From contig NZ_NGJU01000003.1 of NCBI RefSeq assembly GCF_003987495.1, forward strand, positions 62,001-126,000: a stretch of DNA of 64,000 bases, read 5' to 3'. The position numbers and the translations under genes are program-made. Of this stretch, positions 18,694 to 25,947 are shown piece by piece. The notes under the pieces are model-generated. The model saw nothing but the letters and a program-made list of their open reading frames with translations, searched no databases and was not told the DNA's origin. The DNA comes from Vagococcus salmoninarum. GTDB lineage: Bacteria; Bacillota; Bacilli; Lactobacillales; Vagococcaceae. Within the stretch, counting starts at the first letter, position 1. The number at the start of each line of letters is the position of its first letter.

Positions 18694-19497
18694 TTATTTT
18701 AAATAACCAGCTTTTGGCGTTAAGTCAAATGCTTCACAGACAGCCCATAGCTCAGGATCAGTAATACCTGTTGTTAAAGGTTTTTGATAAGTCATCATAT
18801 AGATTTTAGCTGCTTTGTTAACTGTTTCGATTAACCCTAAGGCATCTTCTAAACTGCTACCTGATGCTAAGATACCATGATGAGCCCAAATAACAATGCG
18901 GCAATCTAACATTTTTTTAGCTGTCGCCACCCCAATGTCTTCATTGCCACAAACCATCCATGGCAACACGCCGATCCCATCTGGAAAAACAACGACACAC
19001 TCTGTAATAATCCCCCATAATGTTCTCGTTAATTTTTGTTCATCTAATTCATGGACAAAGGTCATTGCCGAAATTTCTGTGGCGTGATTATGAACAATCA
19101 CCCGATGAGTAGGGTCTACTGAGACTCTGGCACTATGAGATAATAAGTGCATATAAATTTCACTAGTTGGTCGATTATTATCCGCAAAGCCCCAAACGAT
19201 TTCATAACCGTCGGCGGTTACTTTAACAACCCCAGTGCAGTGAATTAAGTCATTTCGCAACACTCGGAAATTACTCCCAGAAGCCGTGATTAAGATGTAT
19301 TTACCGACTAAATTAGTCGGTATGTTAGCTAAGCTAACTTTTTGACTAGCCTGACTTGACTCAAGTTGACTGATTTGTTCTTCTGACAAAATGATACTAA
19401 CATTACCGCCATTTTTTTCATCCCAACCCATTGACCACATCGTGTAAGTTAAATCTGCTAACTCTTTAATAATCTCGCTTTCAATAAATTTACTCAT
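18694..19497 (-). CDS. rhaD: Class II aldolase, rhamnulose-1-phosphate aldolase-like
   Basis: A 267-residue zinc aldolase/epimerase-fold enzyme. Its landmarks match E. coli RhaD: GWDEKNGGNVS near residue 24, the ITASGSNFR phosphate loop, the zinc histidines in HNHATE and WAHHG, and FPDGIGVLPWMV. RhaD cleaves L-rhamnulose 1-phosphate to DHAP and L-lactaldehyde. Here the gene closes a galactitol-type PTS operon and overlaps the preceding small gene by 8 bases. No isomerase, kinase or RhaR-type gene is present, so the true substrate may be another ketose 1-phosphate made directly by the PTS. The symbol reflects sequence likeness, not proven substrate. Confidence 0.8.
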   Translation of the reverse strand: MSKFIESEIIKELADLTYTMWSMGWDEKNGGNVSIILSEEQISQLESSQASQKVSLANIPTNLVGKYILITASGSNFRVLRNDLIHCTGVVKVTADGYEIVWGFADNNRPTSEIYMHLLSHSARVSVDPTHRVIVHNHATEISAMTFVHELDEQKLTRTLWGIITECVVVFPDGIGVLPWMVCGNEDIGVATAKKMLDCRIVIWAHHGILASGSSLEDALGLIETVNKAAKIYMMTYQKPLTTGITDPELWAVCEAFDLTPKAGYLK

Positions 19498-19723
19498 TAA
19501 TATTTCCCCTTTTCTTCAATATACTTTGTCTTTTAGCTGCGATGTTTAAATCATAGTTTTTAAACAATAGCTCATAACTTTGCTTTTTAGCAATTAAACT
19601 TAAGCCTAAACCGAGGACTGCTAGTAACGGTTGCTTTAAGGCAAAACTAGCAAGTAATAAGATCACAGCTAGGAGTATTACACTAATCCAATACCCTTTT
19701 TTTAATAATTGATTATTTTTCAT
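19490..19723 (-). CDS. Small membrane protein of the PTS operon, unassigned
   Basis: A 77-residue protein with two close hydrophobic segments (YWISVILLAVILLLASFAL, about residues 11-29, and LLAVLGLGLSLIA, about 33-45) and a basic C-terminal tail. I do not recognise a family. It overlaps the IIC gene by 11 bases and the aldolase gene by 8, so all three are translationally coupled. A partner of the IIC transporter is a reasonable inference from this, but nothing in the sequence proves it. Confidence 0.7.
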   Translation of the reverse strand: MKNNQLLKKGYWISVILLAVILLLASFALKQPLLAVLGLGLSLIAKKQSYELLFKNYDLNIAAKRQSILKKRGNINE

Positions 19724-21065
19724 TTAAAGCCATCTCGCTATTGTATTTCATCCGGCTCTTATACAACCAAACGAATAAGCCAAACCACAACACTAGTAGA
19801 ATGATACTAATAATACTTCCAGAAAATGCAGTCGCTGTTAAGTAACGGAAATCTGGGCCTTCAAACGTACTCCATGACAACATTTTTCCTGCTTCAACTG
19901 TGGCTGCCCCTGTTTCATTGGCTAAGCGCGTAATATATGGTGCAAAGAATGTTGCCCCATATAAGAATAATGGTGCCGATACAATGCCATGGAAGATCAT
20001 CCGCCCTAAGTTAGCATTGGTTAATAGTAATGCTCCCACAACGAATGATAAGTTAATAATTCCTGCGAAAGGTAAGACAATGTTCCCTGGTAAAATGATT
20101 GCCATAATTAACAACACTGGGATTGTGATAATTACTGCTACCCATAGTTCGTTACGACCAGCTAAAATGGGCCAGTCTAAGCCAATGTAAACTTCTTTGC
20201 CTGAAAACTTCTTACGCATAAATTCTGAAATCGCATCTGAAATCGGTGACAATGCTTGCGAAAACAATTTAGAAATCATTGGGAATAAAGTCATCGCTGT
20301 TGCAGCTTGGACACCTAGAGACAAGGCGCCGGCAATCCCGTAATCTGAAGCTAAACCTAATAAGAAACCAATAATCGCTCCCATAACGGAGTTTTCACCA
20401 AAAATTCCAATTTTTTCTTTTAATGAATCAGCATCCATTGGTTTGCTGAAGAAGGGAATCTTTTTCAGTAACTCATCAATTGGGTGTAAGATTACTGTGA
20501 TTAAAACAACAAAGTGAGGAACTGTCACGCCTGGGATACCTGTTAAACGTTCAATTTCTGGCGCAAACATATCGCCTAATAGTAACTCTAAAACGATTTG
20601 AATTGAGGCTGCCACAAATCCCCATAAGACGCTTTTAGTAATGTAAGAAACCATGACTGCTGTAAAGATTTTATTCCAAACGTTCCACATATCGACATTT
20701 AACGTCTTGGTTTTATTGAAAATTAACATCAAAACATTAATTCCAATCGTTAAGGGGAATAGTAAGAACGCATATGGCCAAGCCCAAGAAATAGCTGCCA
20801 TACCTGGCCAACCACCATCAATAGCTGACAAAGTGATTCCCGTATTTTCAGCTAAACTAGCTGCGGCATCGCCCATCGACCCCATCATATAACCAATCAG
20901 TAAATTCATTCCTGAGAAAGCAATCCCTAAAGTTAAAGCTGAAACAAAAGCTTCACTAAATTTCATCTTCATCGCTAAACCAATAATTAACATTAACAGT
21001 GGCACAAAAACTGCTGCTCCAAGATCATTTAAGACAAAATTTACAACTGTTTGTAGTGTTTCCAT
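19713..21065 (-). CDS. PTS IIC component, galactitol (Gat) family
   Basis: A 450-residue integral membrane permease with about ten hydrophobic segments. It resembles GatC: the start VVNFVLNDLGAAVFVPLLM, the GGWPGMAAISWAWPYA stretch and the VHA/HPIDELLKK loop (the histidine-proline region thought to face substrate) are characteristic. It takes up and, with IIA and IIB, phosphorylates a polyol or ketose. The substrate is not readable from sequence; the adjoining RhaD-like aldolase suggests a sugar whose 1-phosphate is cleaved directly. It starts 10 bases after the IIB stop. Confidence 0.9.
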   Translation of the reverse strand: METLQTVVNFVLNDLGAAVFVPLLMLIIGLAMKMKFSEAFVSALTLGIAFSGMNLLIGYMMGSMGDAAASLAENTGITLSAIDGGWPGMAAISWAWPYAFLLFPLTIGINVLMLIFNKTKTLNVDMWNVWNKIFTAVMVSYITKSVLWGFVAASIQIVLELLLGDMFAPEIERLTGIPGVTVPHFVVLITVILHPIDELLKKIPFFSKPMDADSLKEKIGIFGENSVMGAIIGFLLGLASDYGIAGALSLGVQAATAMTLFPMISKLFSQALSPISDAISEFMRKKFSGKEVYIGLDWPILAGRNELWVAVIITIPVLLIMAIILPGNIVLPFAGIINLSFVVGALLLTNANLGRMIFHGIVSAPLFLYGATFFAPYITRLANETGAATVEAGKMLSWSTFEGPDFRYLTATAFSGSIISIILLVLWFGLFVWLYKSRMKYNSEMALNEK

Positions 21066-21075
21066 CTAAGTCACC

Positions 21076-21354
21076 TTACCCTTCTATTAAATCAATGATT
21101 TTTTGTAACTCTTCCTCTTGACCCATCCCTGTTAAAAAGGCAATCCCATTAAAAACTGGAATCCCAAAATCTTCTTTACTCTTAACAATTGAGACATAAC
21201 CGTCGGCCCCTTTAACATGGTGTTTTAAAGATTTAATATCAACTGCTTCAATTTTACAATTAATGTTCTTTTCCTTTAATAACCGTTCCAACTTAGATGC
21301 GACTGTTTGCGATGTTGCAACTCCTGATCCACATGCGACAATAATTTTTTTCAT
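21076..21354 (-). CDS. PTS IIB component, galactitol (Gat) family
   Basis: A 92-residue cytoplasmic phosphocarrier. The phosphorylatable Cys8 lies in the P-loop-like VACGSGVATSQT of GatB-type IIB proteins. Normal length. It passes phosphate from the IIA histidine to the sugar bound at IIC. AGGAGG precedes the ATG, and the gene sits between IIA and IIC in the operon. Confidence 0.92.
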   Translation of the reverse strand: MKKIIVACGSGVATSQTVASKLERLLKEKNINCKIEAVDIKSLKHHVKGADGYVSIVKSKEDFGIPVFNGIAFLTGMGQEEELQKIIDLIEG

Positions 21355-21377
21355 AATAATATTCCTCCTATTAGTTT

Positions 21378-21842
21378 TTAGTATTTAGTAAATAATTCAA
21401 TTATTTCATCTGTTGTTGCAGCTTTTTGATAGGCTTTGACAAATTCTGGATTAGCAAAAATGTCCATCAGAGCTGACAATAAACCTACTTGTTTTTTCGG
21501 GTCTTTGATACCTAAGACAAAGACATCACTTGTTTCAACCTCAACATCATCCGTTCCCATTTGCATAAAAGTTAACGGGTTCCCTAACCGATTAATAGCA
21601 ATAAACGGTTCTTTAATGTGGATCACATCTGTGTGAGGAATAGCTATGTTAATACCAGCTAGTGCTAGACCCGTTGGAAATTCTTTTTCTCTTTGTTGAA
21701 TTGCTGCTAAAAAACTTTCTTCGACAAAGTCTTTAGCCACTAACTCAGTTGCTTTTTGAGTGAAAAAGTCATCGACACTCGTTGCTTGAACTGCCAAATT
21801 GATTAATTCTAGTTTAAATAGTTTCATAATATCCGCTTCCAA
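21378..21842 (-). CDS. PTS IIA component, fructose/galactitol type
   Basis: A 154-residue IIA domain (PTS EIIA type 2). The active histidine is in INIAIPHTD and the flanking GLALAGI and DVFVLGIKDPKKQVGLLSALM segments are family marks. The frame starts with TTG at 21842, which has GGAGG eight bases before it; an ATG five codons later has a weaker GGAAG, so TTG is preferred. It is the first structural gene after licT, separated from it by a terminator-like hairpin. Confidence 0.9.
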   Translation of the reverse strand: MEADIMKLFKLELINLAVQATSVDDFFTQKATELVAKDFVEESFLAAIQQREKEFPTGLALAGINIAIPHTDVIHIKEPFIAINRLGNPLTFMQMGTDDVEVETSDVFVLGIKDPKKQVGLLSALMDIFANPEFVKAYQKAATTDEIIELFTKY

Positions 21843-21943
21843 TAGTATTTCCTCCGATATGTTCCGTCATTTATTTGTTAAAACGATGGTCATTTTTAGT
21901 TGAGCTCTTTGATATTTAATAGTTCCGCTTTCTTTCTGTTAAT

Positions 21944-21990
21944 AAAAAATAACCTACGCCGGCAGTCCTCTGACTGTCATGCATAGGTTA
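21944..21990 (-). terminator. Terminator-like hairpin between licT-type gene and PTS genes
   Basis: Reverse-strand hairpin with arms beginning AACCTA and ending TAGGTT (21950-21990, imperfect) and an AT-rich T-run. The sequence just before it, CAGGAGGCCTAACC, faintly resembles the RAT core upstream of licT, so antiterminator control here is conceivable but unproven. Confidence 0.65.
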
Positions 21991-22848
21991 GGCCTCCTGA
22001 AAGTTACCCCCTTCGTCTATTAATCTTGTAATATGTAATAATAAATAAAATTCCTCTTCAATCCCATAACTCATATCATATTCTCGTTTTAACATCTCAT
22101 TTATCTCAGTCACGATTTTACTACCAATCGGAAACATTGAACTACTCATTTTATAGAGTTCTGACACATTTGCTTTGACTTTGGTGACTTTCTTTTCCAT
22201 ACTGCGAATAATAAAGTATCTAACATGAACGATGAATCGTGCATACTGGATTGCTTCTTTATCGATGGGGTCAACCACCGAGCTATCAATGAGTTGAGTG
22301 ACATCATTAAGAATATTACTTAATTTAACGACTTCACTAAACTCCCCTGTTTCTTGTAACCCATTAACAAAATGTAAGGTGAAAAAAATTACTTCAGATT
22401 TTTGTAAAGCTAGTTGGTACTCCTCATTCAAATAGTTAACTGCCCATTTAGCCGCTTCGTATTCTTTCGGGTAAATATATTTCATTTCATATTGAAAGGG
22501 TGAAGGAATGACAATATTTTCTTTGTTTCTTTCTAGCGTGAATTGAATGTGGCTAGCTAATGCAATAATAAAGGAAGGACTCATTTCATCCTCTATGAAA
22601 AACTGACTTTTAGTTGCCACATCCTCAGCCATTAATACAAGATCTTCATTGACATCTTTTAGTAACTCGACAATTTTGTGCTCTTGGGGACTAGAGTCAA
22701 AGTGAAAAACTTTAGATATTTGCTGCTCATTAACACTATCGCCCTTTTTTTTGCCAAAGCCAACTCCTTTACCAATTAGAATAACTTCCCTTGCGTCATT
22801 ATCTACTGCAAGTACCGCATTTTGATTAAATGATTGGATAATTTCCAT
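21988..22848 (-). CDS. BglG/LicT-family transcription antiterminator
   Basis: A 286-residue antiterminator: an N-terminal CAT RNA-binding domain (residues 1-55, including GKGVGFGKKKGD) followed by two PRD domains. The regulatory histidines are visible: LASHIQF and FFTLHFVN in PRD1, IVHVRYF and LLLHITRL in PRD2. PTS proteins phosphorylate these to switch activity according to sugar and glucose supply. A RAT site with overlapping terminator lies directly upstream of the gene, so it should control its own operon. It is followed by IIA, IIB, IIC, a small membrane protein and the aldolase. Confidence 0.94.
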   Translation of the reverse strand: MEIIQSFNQNAVLAVDNDAREVILIGKGVGFGKKKGDSVNEQQISKVFHFDSSPQEHKIVELLKDVNEDLVLMAEDVATKSQFFIEDEMSPSFIIALASHIQFTLERNKENIVIPSPFQYEMKYIYPKEYEAAKWAVNYLNEEYQLALQKSEVIFFTLHFVNGLQETGEFSEVVKLSNILNDVTQLIDSSVVDPIDKEAIQYARFIVHVRYFIIRSMEKKVTKVKANVSELYKMSSSMFPIGSKIVTEINEMLKREYDMSYGIEEEFYLLLHITRLIDEGGNFQEA

Positions 22849-22874
22849 AACTTAATCTTCACCTCCTAAGAATA

Positions 22875-22940
22875 AAAAAATAACCAAGAAACTTGTTAGC
22901 AACAAGTTTCTTGGTTATGCCTGATTTAACAGTAACACCC
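22875..22940 (-). promoter_or_regulatory. RAT antiterminator overlapping a terminator
   Basis: Reverse strand 22940-22913 reads GGGTGTTACTG, five bases, then TCAGGCATAACC, close to the LicT/SacT ribonucleic antiterminator consensus. Its last bases form the first arm of a perfect 16-bp terminator stem (22882-22897 with 22901-22916) with T-run. The two structures exclude each other, the classical BglG-type switch. Confidence 0.92.
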
Positions 22941-22947
22941 ATTTGAA

Positions 22948-23003
22948 ATGAAAGCGTATTAAATATCTAACTTTTATTATACTGACTTTTAAATATAATG
23001 CAA
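22948..23003 (-). promoter_or_regulatory. Promoter and candidate cre site of the licT-PTS operon
   Basis: TTGCAT (23003-22998), a 16-base spacer and TATAAT (22981-22976) form the promoter. Plus-strand 22948-22962 reads ATGAAAGCGTATTAA, matching the CcpA consensus WTGNAANCGNWNNCW except at one position. It lies just downstream of the start point, where CcpA would block transcription. Confidence 0.65.
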
Positions 23004-23054
23004 GTTATTTTTAAATAAAAAAGCTAAAGCTGATAGTCCTAGTCATTCTAGTCA

Positions 23055-23687
23055 CTATTTACCATGACATTTTTTATATTTTTTACCACTACCACAAGGA
23101 CATGGTTCATTACGCCCAACTACTTTTTCAACTTGCTTAACTTCTTGGACAACTGGTTTTGAGGCCACTCGTTGGTTAATCTCATTACCCATGGCAAAGC
23201 GATTAAACTGAGCAATTTCTCCAGCTGAATAAGTCGGTGCTTTCATTGATTTCTTAGTTTTTGTTGCTTGAACTGGCTTTTTCTTTGTTTCAACAATGCT
23301 TGCTTCCTCTGTATTAGAAAAATCTAAGCTTTCTAATTTACGGACTAGCGTATCTGCATTACTAATTTTCTTTTCATTTTTTAAAAAAGTAAAATAGTTT
23401 GTTAAAATTAGTAAAAGGTCTTGTTTTAACGTAGGGTAAGCCGCTAACTCTCGTGGGAAAACATTGACTAAAATATTTTCCAAAGATCCAGCTGTCCATT
23501 CACGACCAGCTCTTAACTCTTCACGATACATCCACTCTGAAAAAGCAGCCGTCACAGTTTCAACTTGCGTTTGCACATCCTTTGGTAATTCTGTAAATAA
23601 TTGATCCAATTCAAATGCTGCAAACCATTCTTGAGCTTGACTAGTTACATTTTCCATTTTCTTTTCAGAAAAAACTTTCTGAGCCAT
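23055..23687 (-). CDS. SEC-C motif protein
   Basis: A 210-residue protein ending in a SEC-C zinc motif ([19 protein letters not shown]), as at the SecA C-terminus. The first 130 residues are helical, with [18 protein letters not shown] and [13 protein letters not shown], and a Lys/Thr-rich linker (residues about 140-165) joins them to the motif. The role of such stand-alone SEC-C proteins is unclear. GGAGGG precedes the ATG at 23687; the longer frame by five codons was rejected. It is a monocistronic unit. Confidence 0.8.
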
Positions 23688-23844
23688 TGAAACACCCTCC
23701 ATATATTAATCTTGTTCATTTCTAACCTTATTAATTATAGCCGATATGCGGTCTACTTTCAAATTCTTTTCATGATTAATGAAAAAAAAGAAAAATAGAG
23801 GCTTAGACATTTGTCTTTCGCCTCTAAAAAGATCTTCAAAATAT

Positions 23845-25008
23845 TTATTTCATTAAATCAGCTAGTTCTTTATATTGTTTTTCACTTAAAATACCTTTAT
23901 ATGTTTCCAATAGCATTTCTTTGTCTTCTTTACTTAAAGCACCTAAACCAGCTTTGATTTCTTCTTTAAATTCTGCGAAATCTTCTTCTGAGAATAACTC
24001 TTCCTCTAATAAATCGACTTGACCTTCTGGGTTCATCGAAAGGACTAATTTTTCTAATTCTGGCATTGTTACGACTTCAGCTTTTTTAGGCAAAGTAACT
24101 TTTTTATCATTTTTAGTGTTTTTACCATTGAACGAAACTTTGATACTCTTAAACCCATCAGCTTCTCCTGCTGCTGGCGCTAAAGTAAACATTAATTTAT
24201 AGCTATTATCTTTAACGTTAATTGCTGTTTTAACCGAAAACTCTTCAAGTTCTTTGAAAACTTCTTGAGCATCAAGTTCTTCTTCAGCCACATAGTCTTT
24301 AAATTTATCATTTGATTTAGCGACTTTTTGAGATAAATTCATTAAATCAATGATTTCTTTTTTGTTAAACGTGTGAGTGATTGTGTCGTCTTTTTTAACA
24401 AATGATTTTTTATCTAAACTTTTCAGATAAGTCATCGCTTCTTTTGCGTAAGCTTTTGAATATTCTTCAGTGTTTTTCAGTTCTTTTTTATAAGCTTTTG
24501 TATCAAAATCAATCGCTTCTTCTTGTAAGTCAGTGATATCAATATATTTGTCTTTAATACTTGCAAAACTTTCTACCGAAGGTAAACCAGGGGTACCAAA
24601 AGTACTAGCAATTTCAACGACTGATGAAATCGTGTTAGTTGACACATACATTTTAACGTCGTCTTTCAAACTACCCATCATTTCGAAAGGAACTTCCATT
24701 CCCATTAAGTCTAAACTCATCTTCATGCTAAAGTTTTCTTTTTCCTTAGCATCCATTTGAACATCACCTTTTAAAGTAATATTTTTCAATTGGGACATCA
24801 CCATCCCCATCATTGGGTTGGCTTCTTCTTCACCGCTTAGATCCATTTCTAAATCTGCGATTTTCATTTCGAAACTACTTGCGTTAAACTTATTCCCTTG
24901 TTGTTCTTCAATGTATTTAGCAAATTGATCACGAGGATTTGCTGCACATCCTACAAACAAGACAACTAAACTCATCATTACGGTAACTATACTTAACTTC
25001 TTTTTCAT
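23845..25008 (-). CDS. Lipoprotein of unknown function
   Basis: A 387-residue lipoprotein. Residues 1-18 form a signal peptide with basic MKKKLS and hydrophobic core, ending in the lipobox FVGC with Cys20 or so as lipidation site. The mature part is acidic and Lys/Glu-rich with a Met-rich stretch (MMGMVMSQLKN) and alternating beta-strand segments, reminiscent of LolA/LppX-like or DUF6612-type substrate-free lipoproteins. GGAGG is five bases before the ATG at 25008. No neighbour hints at a function. Confidence 0.8.
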   Translation of the reverse strand: MKKKLSIVTVMMSLVVLFVGCAANPRDQFAKYIEEQQGNKFNASSFEMKIADLEMDLSGEEEANPMMGMVMSQLKNITLKGDVQMDAKEKENFSMKMSLDLMGMEVPFEMMGSLKDDVKMYVSTNTISSVVEIASTFGTPGLPSVESFASIKDKYIDITDLQEEAIDFDTKAYKKELKNTEEYSKAYAKEAMTYLKSLDKKSFVKKDDTITHTFNKKEIIDLMNLSQKVAKSNDKFKDYVAEEELDAQEVFKELEEFSVKTAINVKDNSYKLMFTLAPAAGEADGFKSIKVSFNGKNTKNDKKVTLPKKAEVVTMPELEKLVLSMNPEGQVDLLEEELFSEEDFAEFKEEIKAGLGALSKEDKEMLLETYKGILSEKQYKELADLMK

Positions 25009-25066
25009 TACATCCTCCATTTGAGCAAAAAAACAGCTCAGTTATTATACTTATACTTCAAAATAG

Positions 25067-25154
25067 CATAATAACTGACTAAAAGTCAATGGTACTATAG
25101 TCCTATTGCTGTTTAAAAAACATTCTTTTTGTGAAATAACAGTACTAAAGTCCT
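25067..25154 (-). promoter_or_regulatory. Probable promoter of the lipoprotein gene with upstream direct repeats
   Basis: TTGACT (25089-25084) with an 18-base spacer to TATTTT is a possible promoter. Two direct repeats, GGTACTATAGTCCT (25091-25104) and AGTACTAAAGTCCT (25141-25154), agree in 12 of 14 bases and lie just upstream of the -35. They look like regulator sites; the protein is unknown. Nothing else is evident between 25155 and 25230. Confidence 0.4.
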
Positions 25155-25233
25155 TCACAAGTCTTAAATTCCTCTTGAACATTTTAAATTAAATAACAGC
25201 ATTAATATAGTGATCCTTAAAGCTTTATTTCAA

Positions 25234-25266
25234 CAAAAAAAGAATTCTGACATTTTCAGAATTCTT
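25234..25266 (-). terminator. Terminator of tRNA-Leu
   Basis: Reverse-strand stem AAGAATTCTGA / TCAGAATTCTT followed by T7, about 20 bases after the tRNA. Confidence 0.88.
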
Positions 25267-25284
25267 TCACTAATCGAAGCTTGA

Positions 25285-25367
25285 TGCGAGAAACGGGATT
25301 TGAACCCGCACGAGATTGCTCTCACAGCCCCCTCAAGGCTGCGTGTCTGCCATTCCACCACTCTCGC
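25285..25367 (-). tRNA. tRNA-Leu (anticodon GAG)
   Basis: An 83-nt class II tRNA. The acceptor arms GCGAGAG / TTCTCGC pair, the anticodon stem CAGCC/GGCTG encloses TTGAGGG with GAG at 34-36, a long variable arm follows, and the T-arm reads GCGGGTTCAAATCCCGT. GAG reads CUC and CUU leucine codons. The 3' CCA is not encoded (TCA follows the discriminator). Confidence 0.96.
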
Positions 25368-25431
25368 AATATTTAAAGCGACTGACTTTTCTTGAAGACC
25401 GACTGTTAAGAGGTGGCTTTATGACAACTAA

Positions 25432-25938
25432 TTATAGCTGTTTTAAGGGGCCACCACAGCGGCAACTATACTTTCTTGTATTCACTCGTCTTTTCCGTAA
25501 AATTAAATTATGACATTTGGCACATTCGTATTCATGATAATTTTCTGGTTTTTGCTCTTCTAAAGGTTTCACGAAACGACTACCACCTGTTTGTTTGAGC
25601 AAATTCTTGAAATCAGCATCTCGATGTTGATAACCAAGACCAGCTAGATGTAAGTGATAATGGCATAATTCATGTTTAATGACGTTAACTAATTCAACTA
25701 AGCCGTAACGTTCAAAGACACGGGGATTAAAATCTAAGTGATGACTGTTTAAATGATAACGGCCTCCTGTCGTCCGTAAACGATTGTTAAAAAAGGCCTG
25801 ATGTTTAAAGGCTTTGCCAAAGTCATTGAGGGAGATTGTCTCTACCAATGACTGCAACTCCTGATCTGTTAATTCATTCGGATTATCAAGTAAGCTTTGA
25901 TAATCCGTTTCATCTTCAACTACTTGGCTTAAAACCAT
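25432..25938 (-). CDS. SprT-like zinc metalloprotease domain protein
   Basis: A 168-residue SprT family protein. The zinc-binding HELCHYHLHLAG has the HExxH form, and four cysteines (CAKC near residue 140 and CRCG near 163) form the C-terminal zinc ribbon typical of the family. Relatives include SprT/YdcK of Bacillus; the cellular role in bacteria is unsettled, while the eukaryotic Spartan relative cleaves DNA-protein crosslinks. AAGG lies 5 bases before the ATG at 25938. It follows tex by a few bases, a pairing known in Bacilli. Confidence 0.9.
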   Translation of the reverse strand: MVLSQVVEDETDYQSLLDNPNELTDQELQSLVETISLNDFGKAFKHQAFFNNRLRTTGGRYHLNSHHLDFNPRVFERYGLVELVNVIKHELCHYHLHLAGLGYQHRDADFKNLLKQTGGSRFVKPLEEQKPENYHEYECAKCHNLILRKRRVNTRKYSCRCGGPLKQL

Positions 25939-25947
25939 CACAGCCTT

